The notes: generated by a model from the letters alone, not told the origin. A stretch of DNA of 64,000 nt from Gloeocapsa sp. PCC 7428 (GCF_000317555.1 NC_019745.1:3348001-3412000); one strand, 5' to 3'. Counted from the stretch's first letter, positions 37,721 to 47,469 are shown. Program-made: numbers and translations.

Positions 37721-38680
37721 ATGAGTCTTAGTGCTGCGTTACCAACATTTGTTATTACCCTCCGTGAAGGAGTTGAAGCCGCCTTAGTCGTAGGAATTGT
37801 TCTCGCGTGTCTCAAAAAAGCACAGCAAACTCATTTAAATTCTTGGGTTTATGCCGGTGTAGGCGCGGGAATAGGTGCGAGTGCATTAGTCGGTTTGCTG
37901 TTTAGTTGGGTTATTCCGGCAATCAGTGCTGCAAATCCTAAGTATACGCCTGTTATCAAACCTTTGTTGGAAGGAAGCTTCAGCGTTGTCGCCATTTTCA
38001 TGCTGAGTTGGATGCTCATTTGGATGACACAGCAGGCGAAGCATCTCAAAGCCGATATTGAAGGAACACTCGCCAATACTTTGCAACAAAATCAAGCAGC
38101 GGGATGGGGTGTCTTCAGCTTAATCTTCATCGCAGTGCTACGTGAGGGCTTTGAAACGGTTGTCTTTATCGCTGCCAATTTTCAACAAGGCTTATTTCCG
38201 GCTTTGGGTGCAGTTTTGGGCTTAGTAGGTGCTGTGTTGATCGGCGTGATGCTATTTAAGTGGGGCGTCAAGATTAATATCCGCCGCTTTTTCCAGGTAA
38301 TGGGCGTTTTGTTACTTTTAATTGTTGCCGGATTAGTGGTATCAGCATTAAAGCATTTCGATGCCGCTGCTGCAACGCTTGCAAGTATGGATCGCAGCTT
38401 GGAATCACTCTGCTTCTATCACGATCAGTTTGCTAAAAATCCTTCTTGTATCTTAGGACCAAGAGTGTGGGATACTTCGCACATTCTGCCCGATAACCAA
38501 TTTCCTGGAATAGTTCTCAAAGCACTATTTGGCTACCGACAAAATCTCTTCTTGGTGCAAGCTATTGCGTATGTTGTCTTTTTAGTAACGATTGGTGGTC
38601 TTTACTTCCGCAGTTTAGGCGAGGGATCTCAAAAAATGAGTACTACAGCGCAAAAATCTGCAAGTTCGCAGCCAGATTAA
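37721..38680 (+). CDS. FTR1-family iron permease
   Basis: 319 residues with seven predicted membrane helices. Two REG-E motifs typical of FTR1/EfeU are present: ITLREGVEAALVVG near the N terminus and VLREGFETVVF in the middle. These glutamates bind iron during transport. EfeO and EfeB partners are not adjacent; the partner here is the ferritin-like gene upstream. Confidence 0.88.
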   Translation: MSLSAALPTFVITLREGVEAALVVGIVLACLKKAQQTHLNSWVYAGVGAGIGASALVGLLFSWVIPAISAANPKYTPVIKPLLEGSFSVVAIFMLSWMLIWMTQQAKHLKADIEGTLANTLQQNQAAGWGVFSLIFIAVLREGFETVVFIAANFQQGLFPALGAVLGLVGAVLIGVMLFKWGVKINIRRFFQVMGVLLLLIVAGLVVSALKHFDAAAATLASMDRSLESLCFYHDQFAKNPSCILGPRVWDTSHILPDNQFPGIVLKALFGYRQNLFLVQAIAYVVFLVTIGGLYFRSLGEGSQKMSTTAQKSASSQPD

Positions 38681-38709
38681 TTTGCAGTAACACTCGCTCA
38701 ATTTAATTA

Positions 38710-38988
38710 TCAGGAAACTGGAGGTAAACTACGCAACTGACGAACAGCATTGATACAAACTAAACAATCACAACCAAATAGCCTAACGGCTGCATCACTT
38801 TCTTCGTCAGTGAATGCAAGCATCGAAGTTTCATTAGATTGTTGAGCCGGTTCAGCAGTCTGTATTGTAATAAATTTAGAATTGCTAGAAGACTGTGAAA
38901 CTCGCTGGCAACTTAAAGGTCGTGTATAAGAAGTCTGTTGACATTCTATAGTCGTTACTGGATACTGGTTCAGTAGTATTAGCGACAT
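38710..38988 (-). CDS. Small hypothetical protein with CxC-x2-C motif
   Basis: 92 residues. The C terminus contains FGCDCLVCINAVRQLRSL, a compact cysteine cluster that may bind metal; the rest is polar and Ser/Gln-rich. It converges on the FTR1 gene. I believe similar short cyanobacterial proteins with this C-terminal motif exist, but no function is known. Confidence 0.5.
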   Translation of the reverse strand: MSLILLNQYPVTTIECQQTSYTRPLSCQRVSQSSSNSKFITIQTAEPAQQSNETSMLAFTDEESDAAVRLFGCDCLVCINAVRQLRSLPPVS

Positions 38989-39147
38989 TGATACTCAGTA
39001 GTAAAGATAATGCAGAGCTAAAAATTGTAAGTAATTCTATCGTGAGAAGTTTTTTGCACGCTTAAGGTATCAATTTTCGATATTTAGAGCAAAGTTAACG
39101 ATTTTTATCAAAAGATTGGGAGAAATTAAAAAAGCTCCTTCTAGCTA

Positions 39148-39777
39148 TTAATGTTCAAAAATATCTTTGAATTGCAATAAGTCTAGCGTGACAATTGTCG
39201 GCAAACACTCAAAGCACGCTTGTGCTAACTCTAATCGATCTTCACGTTCGAGCATAGCAACGAGTTTTTGCTGTGCAGAAAGCAAATAACGAACATCGTT
39301 TGCGGCGTAACGGAGTTGTTGTTCGCTTAAAGATGCAGCGTTTCCCCAATCAGAACTTTGGGCGCTTTTATCAAGTTCAACTTTTTCAAGTTCTTGAATT
39401 AAATCTTTTAGCCCGTGTCGATTTGTGTAGGTGCGAGCAAGTTTACTGGCAATTTTAGTGCAAAAGATGGGTGATACTTGAATGTTGAGATGATAGCTTA
39501 AGGTTGCAATGTCAAACCGTGCAAAGTGAAAGACTTTGAGGATATCAGTTGCTTGCATTAACTTTTGTAAGTTTGGTGCAGATTCTTGTCCTTTAGCAAT
39601 ACGAATCGCCGTAACACGCCCTTGAGGATCGCAAAGTTGTACAAGACACAAGCGATCGCGCCAGGGTAATAAACCCATTGTCTCAGTATCTACAGCGATC
39701 GCTTCCGCATTCATGTACTGCGTTAAAATTTCGTCATCAATATCGCGATCGCAAACTTGAAAATCGGTTAATTCCAT
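39148..39777 (-). CDS. rnd: Ribonuclease D-like 3'-5' exonuclease
   Basis: 209 residues, only the DEDDy exonuclease domain: AIAVDTETMG (D30, E32), VFHFARFDIATL, and YAANDVRYLL with the catalytic Tyr and Asp. The HRDC domains of enteric RNase D are absent, as is usual for short cyanobacterial versions. It trims structured RNA 3' ends. A short-repeat spacer separates it from the CAP gene upstream. Confidence 0.87.
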   Translation of the reverse strand: MELTDFQVCDRDIDDEILTQYMNAEAIAVDTETMGLLPWRDRLCLVQLCDPQGRVTAIRIAKGQESAPNLQKLMQATDILKVFHFARFDIATLSYHLNIQVSPIFCTKIASKLARTYTNRHGLKDLIQELEKVELDKSAQSSDWGNAASLSEQQLRYAANDVRYLLSAQQKLVAMLEREDRLELAQACFECLPTIVTLDLLQFKDIFEH

Positions 39778-39780
39778 AAG

Positions 39781-39812
39781 GAGGGGTCAGGGGTCAGAGG
39801 TTGGGGGTCAGG
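39781..39812. repeat. GGGGTCA-type short tandem repeats
   Basis: Tandem GGGTCAG variants lie directly upstream of the RNase D start codon. Related runs are at 35307-35331, 35609-35632 and 55362-55396. Confidence 0.7.
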
Positions 39813-39837
39813 TAAACTCAGAATGATTCTTTTGATA

Positions 39838-40362
39838 TTAGCGGCTGCGGATAAAGATTTGGGTAAAGTAATATTCACCGTTAGCGTTGCGACTAATACC
39901 AATACCTGTTAAATCATATTGACCTTCGATGTTAACGCGATGACGAGGGCTTTTAATCCAACCTTGGACAGCTTGCACATCTGGATTACTATAGCCTTGA
40001 TTAAACGCAACGTTTTCAGCGGCTGCGCGATAAGGTATTGTACGGCGAATAATTTGAACGCGCTGATCGAAACCATCGTGGCTAAAAGCAACCTTACCAC
40101 TTGCCATCGCTTGACTGTGGGCTAATGCTTGGTCGCTAATGCGAGAATCGAGAGTGAGTGGTGGTAAATTGCGCGATCGCCGATACTCATTGATTTGTCG
40201 ATGAATTGATTGTTCCAAAGCTGTATGAGAACTTGAAGCAGGTGTTGGTATACGTGACATTTGTGCAGGTACAATTCTTTGAGCAACCGATGCAGCATGA
40301 CAGCTAACCGTTCCACTTGCAACAAGCAAGCTCAAAGCCATGCTGGAAAAATACTTTTGCAT
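39838..40362 (-). CDS. CAP-domain secreted protein
   Basis: 174 residues. An N-terminal signal (ALSLLVASGTVSCHAA) is followed by a CAP/SCP domain: IHRQINEYRRSRNLPPL, ALAHSQAMASGKVAFSHDGF, AAENVAFNQGY and SPRHRVNIEG. The SCHA segment could be a lipobox. Extracellular; bacterial CAP proteins have poorly defined roles. Upstream lies a MITE-like element. Confidence 0.82.
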   Translation of the reverse strand: MQKYFSSMALSLLVASGTVSCHAASVAQRIVPAQMSRIPTPASSSHTALEQSIHRQINEYRRSRNLPPLTLDSRISDQALAHSQAMASGKVAFSHDGFDQRVQIIRRTIPYRAAAENVAFNQGYSNPDVQAVQGWIKSPRHRVNIEGQYDLTGIGISRNANGEYYFTQIFIRSR

Positions 40363-40438
40363 TCTAGCGGTTATTGTTCAAACAGTTCATTGATTTCAGC
40401 GTTGCTGATTAGCGTATGATTTGCCCCCTAGCCCTGCA

Positions 40439-40542
40439 ATACCGTTTCACTTTAAAGCGGCTACAAATGGGCAGCAGAGGGAGCAGGGGCGCAGAGGGGG
40501 TAAGGAGAACTTATTTGTAGCGATCATTTAGTGAAATGGTAT
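40439..40542. mobile_element. MITE-like element, copy C
   Basis: 104 bp from ATACCGTTTCACTTTAAA to TTTAGTGAAATGGTAT. It shares CTACAAATGGGCAGC and ATTTGTAG blocks with copies A (9950-10123) and B (24886-24966). A G/A-rich centre replaces the G/C palindromes of copy A. Confidence 0.78.
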
Positions 40543-40615
40543 AAATAGATTGTTTTTCCTGATTTTCTCCCCTAACGTAGCCCAAAATTGCTAGAGAGAC
40601 TTTAAAAGAACATTT

Positions 40616-41218
40616 TTACTGAAGTGATTCAGGAACACTTACAGCAGATAAACCCGCGATCGCGCGTAAATTTTGGCAACGAATAAGTTCAACGAAGGTT
40701 AAGCTAGGACGCTTTTCGAGTTTGGCGACAGTTTCGATTGCAGATAATAAATATTCTGCGGCTTCGGCTTCGATGTAGTTGCGCCTTTGGGCAATTTGAA
40801 TCGCGGCTTCATCGGCGGCGATTTCGAGTTGCGTACTGCGATTATTACGCCAAATGCGATTAATGGCGATCGCGCTCAAACCTCCTGCAACTAAAACTCC
40901 GACAGCGTCTTGCTGCACTAACTCGATTGTTGCGCCGATTAGTCCTGCGATCGCAACACCTTGATAAATATCTGGCTTTAACCACTTAACTTGCAAAAGC
41001 CATGATACGGTGCGTAACAACAGCAGATCTCTTTGCGGCTGCGAAAGCCGACGCCACAAGTCAAAGTTAATATATATTAGCCGTTGCTGATTCCAAGGCA
41101 GAGGAAACGGGCTATGAATTACGGTTGCTTGCTCTGGTTTATGCACAATTTTAGTCATCATGCGACCAGAAGCAGGCATAATCTCTACAAGGCGGCGAAT
41201 TTCAATAGCTGGCTCCAT
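40616..41218 (-). CDS. DUF3318 domain protein
   Basis: About 200 residues from the ATG at 41218, which gives MEPAIEIRRLVEIMPASGRM, the family opening. A longer frame to 41299 runs into an AATTACC-type repeat and is unlikely to be translated. Two hydrophobic helices (VAIAGLIGATIELVQQ and VLVAGGLSAIAI) lie in the middle. The DUF3318 family is cyanobacterial, membrane-associated and of unknown role. Confidence 0.75.
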   Translation of the reverse strand: MEPAIEIRRLVEIMPASGRMMTKIVHKPEQATVIHSPFPLPWNQQRLIYINFDLWRRLSQPQRDLLLLRTVSWLLQVKWLKPDIYQGVAIAGLIGATIELVQQDAVGVLVAGGLSAIAINRIWRNNRSTQLEIAADEAAIQIAQRRNYIEAEAAEYLLSAIETVAKLEKRPSLTFVELIRCQNLRAIAGLSAVSVPESLQ

Positions 41219-41390
41219 TGACTTTAGTTCAGCAATAGTACGACGGTTGGGCAATAAGACAACTGGGAGGGGGGAATAGACATTCTTTTCAATTACCAAT
41301 TACCAGTCACGCTATATTTATTTTCTCCCACTTACTATAGATAATAAGCACTTGAAATGAGGATTTCGGTATAGATGCATTTGCTTTGCT

Positions 41391-41424
41391 GACCTCCGAC
41401 CTCCGACCTCCGACCTCCAACCTC
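41391..41424. repeat. CCTCCGA tandem heptamer repeat
   Basis: Four to five perfect or near-perfect copies of CCTCCGA stand between two divergent genes, just ahead of the small zinc-ribbon gene. Classic STRR heptamer. Confidence 0.85.
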
Positions 41425-41442
41425 TTCATAAAGGATTCCTGA

Positions 41443-41700
41443 ATGGATGCGTTTGCTCCTGTTCCGCCTGAATGGACTAATAAGGCAATTCACGCGTATG
41501 AATTTTGCTGTCCTACTTGTCGTGCTGCGAGTCGAGATGCGAAAAATGTGTGGCTGAATCGACGATCGCCTGTGATGACCGATAATTATCGCCGCAAGTG
41601 GCAAGAGTTTTATCAGTGTCGTTGTGGTTGTGTATGGTGGGCTTGGAGTAGCGATCGCCCGCCTTCGGAGTTTTCTTCATCTGAGCAGCAATCGATGTAG
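41443..41700 (+). CDS. Small zinc-ribbon-like protein
   Basis: 85 residues. Two cysteine knuckles, FCCPTCRAAS and YQCRCGCVWW, are separated by about 35 residues and could bind one zinc. The C terminus is Ser/Gln-rich. No named family is recognised. AAAGGA stands before the ATG. Confidence 0.6.
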   Translation: MDAFAPVPPEWTNKAIHAYEFCCPTCRAASRDAKNVWLNRRSPVMTDNYRRKWQEFYQCRCGCVWWAWSSDRPPSEFSSSEQQSM

Positions 41701-41770
41701 TATGCAAAAGTAAGTGGGGCGACCCAGTAGCGATCGCCCCAGCCTCAGTTAAATAGTCTTAACAATTACT

Positions 41771-43507
41771 TTAGAACGAGAATGTCGTCCGAAGTGTTCC
41801 TACATAGATCGTGTCGTTAGCAGTGTTGTGCTCTGGATTGAAGATCACTAACACGCCAGGAGTAACCGAAACGTTTTCGGTAAGTTGTAGGCGGTAGAAT
41901 CCTTCGAGGTGGTAGGAAATATCAGGATCTTCAGCTGTTGCAATGCTGCTTTCTGTCACTCGCGGTGGTTGACCAAAAATGACACCTAGCTGATTACCTT
42001 CTCTACCGAAGTCTTGTACTGCTAGTGCAGCCGCCCAATAGAACATATCAGCATCAGCAGCAGGTCCTACTAAAGCATCAGCGGTTGAGTAACCTGCCCA
42101 ACCTGAGAGGTTCAAGGTTGTACCGAGTTGTAAACTTGCTTGTACGCCGTAGTGGTTAGCTTCGGTTGCAACGTCGCCAAAAGGTGCATTGGCATTCGCG
42201 CTACCTGTAGAACCGAACAGATTAATTCCGCTCGCTGTGTTTTGATAAGCACGAGCGTAGGTAGCACCGATTGTGAAAGTATCACTGAACCGAAAAGCAA
42301 CTTGACCTAATGCGACGTAAGCACCCTCAAAAACTCCAGTACCTGCTTCAGGAGTGTTTGCAGTAGGCGCTAGAAACGCCCCCGACACGGTTAAAGGGCC
42401 TTCTGGGTTAAGAATAACAGATAGTCCAGCACCGGTGCCGCTTGTGCGGAAGATCGGGCTACGTTGACCGTAACGCGAGATTGAACCGCGACCACTACTA
42501 TCAAAGGAAGGGTTGAAAGTGAATAAACCTGCGTCTAGTCCGGCGTTAGCATTGAGTTGAACTAAAGCCGCGTCACCAACGGGGAAACGATAGAACAAGT
42601 CATCGATTTCAACATTGTTATCAGTGGTGATGTCGTAGCCCAAGCGGGTCATTACTGTACCCGTCTCGCCAGCGTTATTGTCTATATTTCCAGCTTGTAG
42701 ACGAGTTCTCAAGAGATCGTCGCCACCAAAGCTCGTGTCAAAGTTCAACCGCGCGCGTGCCCCAACAACGGTATTGTAATCTAAGTCTGTTCCGCCTACG
42801 GCTGCGTCACCGAAGACGTCAGATGCGGAAATAATGACTTCGCCGTTGAGTACAGTTGTTGTCGAGAACTGATTTGCCTCAAGTTCTGCGGTTTGCGCTT
42901 CTAGAGCATCGACTCGACCGCGCAGGGTAGCGATTTCTGCGGCAAATTCTTCTTGCAGGCGCTGGAGGGTCGCTAGGTCTTCGCGAGTTACCATGTCTGC
43001 TGTCGCTGTCGCAATCAACTCGTTTACACGGTCTAAACATGCGTTTAAACCAGCGGCAAACTCGTAGCGCGTCAAGGCGCGATTACCGCGATAAGTGCCG
43101 TCTGGATAACCAGCAATACAGCCGTAGCGTTCAACAAGTGACTGTAAAGCTTGAAATGCCCAGTCGGTAGGCTGGACGTCTGACAACTGCGAGACTGATG
43201 TCACCTGCGCTAGCGAGTTACTTGCGGGGGCTTGGCTCACCAAGCTTGGCGCTACGCGATTATCGGCAATTTTGATTTCGCTAGCAACGGTTGGCGTTGC
43301 TGCGTTGCTGGTCGGAACTACGATGCTTTCAGTTGCTGGTTCAACAGCCGCAACTTGACTTGTTGTAGCTGTAGTCGCAACAACTAAATCGGCAGCCGCA
43401 GGAGTTTCAGCTGCTTGAGCGCGATTACCTAGAAGCAACGCTCCTAGAATCACTGGACTTAGCTTTAAAGCATTCCAGAAAAATTTCGTCATAGTTTTCT
43501 CACTCAC
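41771..43507 (-). CDS. Iron-uptake porin (SLH + OprB-type barrel)
   Basis: 578 residues with a signal peptide (SPVILGALLLGNRAQAAE). An SLH domain (DVQPTDWAFQALQSLVERYG, then YPDGTYRGNRALTRYEFAAG) binds peptidoglycan-linked polymer. A short coiled coil (LQEEFAAEIATLRGRVDALE) leads to a C-terminal beta barrel ending in TLRTTFSF, with the usual terminal Phe. This is the Slr1841-type major outer-membrane porin of cyanobacteria, linked to inorganic iron uptake. A Crp-family regulator lies 131 bp upstream on the same strand and probably controls it. Confidence 0.88.
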   Translation of the reverse strand: MSEKTMTKFFWNALKLSPVILGALLLGNRAQAAETPAAADLVVATTATTSQVAAVEPATESIVVPTSNAATPTVASEIKIADNRVAPSLVSQAPASNSLAQVTSVSQLSDVQPTDWAFQALQSLVERYGCIAGYPDGTYRGNRALTRYEFAAGLNACLDRVNELIATATADMVTREDLATLQRLQEEFAAEIATLRGRVDALEAQTAELEANQFSTTTVLNGEVIISASDVFGDAAVGGTDLDYNTVVGARARLNFDTSFGGDDLLRTRLQAGNIDNNAGETGTVMTRLGYDITTDNNVEIDDLFYRFPVGDAALVQLNANAGLDAGLFTFNPSFDSSGRGSISRYGQRSPIFRTSGTGAGLSVILNPEGPLTVSGAFLAPTANTPEAGTGVFEGAYVALGQVAFRFSDTFTIGATYARAYQNTASGINLFGSTGSANANAPFGDVATEANHYGVQASLQLGTTLNLSGWAGYSTADALVGPAADADMFYWAAALAVQDFGREGNQLGVIFGQPPRVTESSIATAEDPDISYHLEGFYRLQLTENVSVTPGVLVIFNPEHNTANDTIYVGTLRTTFSF

Positions 43508-43638
43508 ACCAATGTGTTACAGACAAATTTAAACTTGTAGGTATATCTGCTGCACCATGTAGATTATACAAGCTTATATCACTCAAAAATCAATAGTAAA
43601 ACCTCGGATTTCATAATTTTTTTAATTTAATGAGTTGA

Positions 43639-44205
43639 CTACTTGATTAAGCAGAGAATTAATCGCCGTTGATGACGAAGCAACATTCCTTCTTCCTCGA
43701 ATTGCTGTAACAATCGAGTGACGGAGACGCGTGTTGTATTGATGACTTCAGCTATTTCTTGGTGCGTAATCGCTAAATCAATTAACCGCCCTTGCTCCAC
43801 TTCGCGACCGAACTTCTCTGATAGCCAGATTAAAAAGTGCCACAATCGCATAGACACAGGTTTGCGATGCACGATACTAAGGAGTTCTTCAGATTGTTGA
43901 ATGTGGAGTAACATTGCATCTACTGCTTGGTGCCAGAATCCCGCAGGCAAAAGACTCATCTCGACACTTGTTAAGCACTCGATTTGGTAGGGATTAACGC
44001 GCGAAAGAGGATAACCGACTACATCGTCGGTTCCCCAATATCCTAATGTAATTAATGTGCCTTGCTCGCTCCAAGTAAAGGTACGTACGGCTCCACGCTC
44101 AATTTTCCACAACAGATCTTGACGAGGTGGAATGAGTTCTTTACGGCTAAATATGCGCTGACTAATTGGAGAAGGTAAAGCTGGGTTTGGAGCGGAGATA
44201 GTCAT
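43639..44205 (-). CDS. Crp/Fnr-family regulator next to porin
   Basis: 188 residues. A reduced effector-type beta domain (WKIERGAVRTFTWSEQGTLI) is followed by a C-terminal Crp helix-turn-helix (LAITHQEIAEVINTTRVSVT, then RLLQQFEEEGMLL). The cyclic-nucleotide phosphate cassette is not evident. The protein at 51575-52141 is a clear paralogue with the same layout (GYWGxxDVxGxPLSRxxPYQ). It lies directly upstream of the iron-uptake porin. Confidence 0.82.
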   Translation of the reverse strand: MTISAPNPALPSPISQRIFSRKELIPPRQDLLWKIERGAVRTFTWSEQGTLITLGYWGTDDVVGYPLSRVNPYQIECLTSVEMSLLPAGFWHQAVDAMLLHIQQSEELLSIVHRKPVSMRLWHFLIWLSEKFGREVEQGRLIDLAITHQEIAEVINTTRVSVTRLLQQFEEEGMLLRHQRRLILCLIK

Positions 44206-44615
44206 ATTTGGTTTAACCGTTTTTTGTTTCGTTGGTGTGGTTATGATTTATTACTCTTCACTCATATTTCGGTAAATTTCGTTCTCCATAGGCTGCATAT
44301 TTATATAACTTTAGATATTTTGGATATTTACGACCAAATATTATTTTGATAAAACTAGCGTATTTTTTTGTTTACAGGTAAAACGCTGTATCTGCAAAAG
44401 TAGATTGTAAATTCAAGTTGTCACACTTGATGTTCATTATTTGTAAGCTTAAGTGTAACTATAATAATGTTGAACTAGCCTGAATAAGGCTTTTGCTATA
44501 GTTTTAATGATGATCTTAAAACGACAAGTTTAAGAATAGGTAAGCCTTTGTTAAAGATTAGAGCGGTGGGTGAATCGCGCTGGATAACTCACAAAAATTT
44601 CGACATAAAGCTATA
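44206..44615. other. AT-rich intergenic region
   Basis: 410 bases between the regulator gene (start) and phoU (end), both on the minus strand. Very AT-rich; it should contain the regulator's promoter. No gene, repeat or clear operator was recognised. Confidence 0.5.
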
Positions 44616-45284
44616 CTACGATCGATGTCCGGTGACAATGTATGCCACTCTTTGACCAATATTAGTTGCATGATCTGCCATGCGTTCTAAGTGGCGAATG
44701 ACAAGTACTAATAACAAAATTGGTTCGACAACGCCTTTAATATCGCGTTCGGTTGCTAAAGTTTGGTAGAGTGTTTCGTAGGCATCGTCTACAAAGTCAT
44801 CAAGTTGCTTGACTGTTTTTCCAGCATCGGCGTCGAGATCGGCAAGCGCGACTAAACTCGTAGCGAGCATTGCTTGCGCGTGATGTGACATCTCTTCGAT
44901 TTGCGGAACACAGCGATGCGGAGGATAAGGAAAAAGCTTGATGGCGATTTCGGCTAGATCTTTAGCATAATCACCGATACGCTCTAAGTCGCGGACGAGT
45001 TGCATGAAAGCACTCAATAGACGTAGATCTTGTGCGACAGGGGATTCTGACGTGAGTAAAGCTGCACACTCTAACTCGATTTGTTTATAAAAGCGATCGA
45101 TTTGTTTATCGAGGCGGGGAAGTTCTCTCGCTACTTCTAAATCACGTGCAAACAATGCTTGATGGCTCAGCCTAAAGGAATTTTCAACTAAAGCCCCCAT
45201 CCGCAGAACGTCACGCTCTAAGCTTTTGAGACGACGTTCAAAGTGGCGACGCTCCGAATTAGAATTAACATTCACGCTTCGCAA
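44616..45284 (-). CDS. phoU: Phosphate signalling protein PhoU
   Basis: 222 residues, two three-helix PhoU repeats with conserved acidic metal-binding clusters (RDLERIGDYAKDLAE and RHLERMADHATNIGQ). PhoU links the phosphate transporter to the SphS sensor and represses the Pho response when phosphate is plentiful. It is the last gene of sphR-sphS-phoU; the gap to sphS is 44 bp. Confidence 0.92.
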   Translation of the reverse strand: MRSVNVNSNSERRHFERRLKSLERDVLRMGALVENSFRLSHQALFARDLEVARELPRLDKQIDRFYKQIELECAALLTSESPVAQDLRLLSAFMQLVRDLERIGDYAKDLAEIAIKLFPYPPHRCVPQIEEMSHHAQAMLATSLVALADLDADAGKTVKQLDDFVDDAYETLYQTLATERDIKGVVEPILLLVLVIRHLERMADHATNIGQRVAYIVTGHRS

Positions 45285-45328
45285 TGTTTGCGCTCAAGTC
45301 ATTAGTTAGTGTTGCCTTAATGTTAGTG

Positions 45329-46612
45329 CTAATTTTGAGGATTCGCTAATACCTCTGGTAGCAGAACTTGCAACCAAGCGCCACCAGTTTGCGGATGATT
45401 CATTGCTTTGATTGTTCCGCCGTGGGCTAAAACAATTTGTCGGGCGATCGCTAGACCCAAACCACAACCTGTACTCACAGGACAACTGGGATGCGTGAAC
45501 GTTTCTTGGCGCGTGCGCGAGGGATCGCCTCGGTAGAGTCGATCGAACACACGAGGTAAATCAGTGCTAGGAAAGCCTGGACCAGAATCAATAATATCAA
45601 TTTGTACTTGCTCGGCTGCAATCATACTGAGCTTGACATCAACTTTTCCTTGGGGAGGGCTGTATTTGATGCTGTTATCAAATAAATTCAAGAACAAGCG
45701 ATAAAGTCGCGATTCATCAGCGTTAAGCCATACGGCTTCAGGTCCAGAATAACTCCATTGCATCTGTTTATTTTGCGCTATAGGTTCGAGCGTTTCCCAC
45801 ACAGCGCTGATGAGCGATCGCAGTTCGACGTTTTGGCGATTTAACTTACTGTTGGCTTCGAGTTGATTGAGTTCTAACCAGTCTTGAACTAAGTTAATCA
45901 GGCGATCGATTTCAGGAAGAATACGCGCCGCCCAACGTTGAAGTGGTGGCTGTAACTGATCGTGCAAAGTTTCGGCGACAAGACGAATTGAGGTGAGGGG
46001 TGTTTTTAGTTCGTGGGCTAAATCTGAAAGCGTGCGATCGCGGGATTGCGCGAGTTCTACTAAAGGTTGGCGATTTTCAATAAAGACGCCGACTCTTCCT
46101 TCTGGTAACGAATAACCAAAAGCTCGTAACGTGCGGGGTTGGGCTTCGCCGAGGGATACTGCATTGGTAAAAGTTGGATGAAATACCCATTCTTTGACTT
46201 GTGGCTGTTGCTGATCGCGTGTTAGTTCAATTAAATAATCCAACTCATACGATCGCACAAGCTCTAGAAGCAGCCTCGTTTGTTGTGGGTTCCACTTTTG
46301 GATGTTCAATAACTGCTGTGCTTGGAGGTTGCAGCACAGCAATTGATTTTCTTCATCTACTTCTAGATAACCTATCGGCGCAACTTCTAAGAGATATTCG
46401 CTCAAGTCAATTTTTGCTTGTAACTCGGCGTTGTGTTCTTTTTGCTTGATAATTGCCCGCTGTAGTAAATTGATAGAAGGTAACGAAATTTCTGTCACTT
46501 CCGAAGGAAGCCTGCGTAATACTTGCTGTAGTCTTTTTTGGAATTGGGTATATTGCCATAACCAAATCCCAAGTCCTATCGTTAGTCCCAATAAGAATTC
46601 TAACAACGCCAT
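45329..46612 (-). CDS. sphS: Phosphate sensor histidine kinase SphS
   Basis: 427 residues. One N-terminal hydrophobic helix (LLEFLLGLTIGLGIWLW), a PAS-like domain (about 65-185), a HisKA domain with SDLAHELKTPLTS (H200), and a HATPase with NLFDNSIKYSP, DSGPGFP and TGCGLGLAIARQI. Layout and neighbours match SphS/PhoR of cyanobacteria. It should phosphorylate SphR under phosphate limitation. Confidence 0.9.
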   Translation of the reverse strand: MALLEFLLGLTIGLGIWLWQYTQFQKRLQQVLRRLPSEVTEISLPSINLLQRAIIKQKEHNAELQAKIDLSEYLLEVAPIGYLEVDEENQLLCCNLQAQQLLNIQKWNPQQTRLLLELVRSYELDYLIELTRDQQQPQVKEWVFHPTFTNAVSLGEAQPRTLRAFGYSLPEGRVGVFIENRQPLVELAQSRDRTLSDLAHELKTPLTSIRLVAETLHDQLQPPLQRWAARILPEIDRLINLVQDWLELNQLEANSKLNRQNVELRSLISAVWETLEPIAQNKQMQWSYSGPEAVWLNADESRLYRLFLNLFDNSIKYSPPQGKVDVKLSMIAAEQVQIDIIDSGPGFPSTDLPRVFDRLYRGDPSRTRQETFTHPSCPVSTGCGLGLAIARQIVLAHGGTIKAMNHPQTGGAWLQVLLPEVLANPQN

Positions 46613-46767
46613 TTAAAGCTCATAGCTTTTTACCCATTAGCTACTAGCTTATCGGTTTTGGCTGGGAATGAGTTAATGTGAGAGGTTAGCGGTCGAGGGA
46701 CGCTCCGCAGGCTTTCGGTGCAAAGGACTCATCACTTACTACTAGCCCTCATCACTTGCTCTTTTTT

Positions 46768-47469
46768 TTACCCAAAGCGGTAGCCGAAGCCGCGTACAGT
46801 AATGATGTATTCAGGATGACTGGGGTCTTTTTCTAATTTTTCGCGTAGCCAACGGATGTGAACATCGACGGTTTTGCTGTCTCCAATAAAATCTGCGCCC
46901 CAGACTTGATCGAGTAATTGTTCGCGCGACCAAACGCGGCGGGGGTATGTCATGAATAGTTCAAGTAAACGAAATTCTTTAGGTGAAAGACTTGCTTCTT
47001 CACCGCGTACAGTGACGCGACATTCTTGTGAGTAAAGCGTGACATCTTTGAACTGGAGTAGCGGGAGTTGCGGTAAGCTATTGAAGCGCTGGCGACGCAA
47101 CAAAGCGCGACAACGAGCAACAAGTTCGCGCATACTAAAAGGTTTGGTGAGATAGTCGTCGGCTCCTACTTCTAAACCTAAAACGCGATCTGTCTCGCTA
47201 CCTTTTGCACTCAGAATGAGGATAGGAATTTGATTTCCTTGATGACGCAGTAGGCGACAGACGTCTAAACCGTTCACTTGCGGTAACATTAAGTCTAAAA
47301 TCAGCAAGTCATAAGGTACTTCGCCTTGAGTTGCCTCGGAAGTTGGTAGCATAGATAATGCTGTTCTACCATCAGTAGCAGTTGCGATCGTATAACCTTC
47401 AGCCTCTAGCGCGAGAACTAGCATTTCGCGGATTAACTCTTCGTCCTCGACGACTAAGATGCGGCTCAT
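46768..47469 (-). CDS. sphR: Phosphate response regulator SphR
   Basis: About 233 residues from the ATG at 47469 (MSRILVVEDEELIREML). A frame extending 18 codons further to 47523 adds a poorly conserved tail. The receiver domain has LLILDLMLPQVNG with the phospho-Asp (about D59), and the C-terminal winged helix has VDVHIRWLREKLEKDP and TVRGFGYRFG, as in OmpR/PhoB. It should bind Pho boxes such as the one at 26024-26064. About 155 bp separate it from sphS. Confidence 0.9.
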   Translation of the reverse strand: MSRILVVEDEELIREMLVLALEAEGYTIATATDGRTALSMLPTSEATQGEVPYDLLILDLMLPQVNGLDVCRLLRHQGNQIPILILSAKGSETDRVLGLEVGADDYLTKPFSMRELVARCRALLRRQRFNSLPQLPLLQFKDVTLYSQECRVTVRGEEASLSPKEFRLLELFMTYPRRVWSREQLLDQVWGADFIGDSKTVDVHIRWLREKLEKDPSHPEYIITVRGFGYRFG

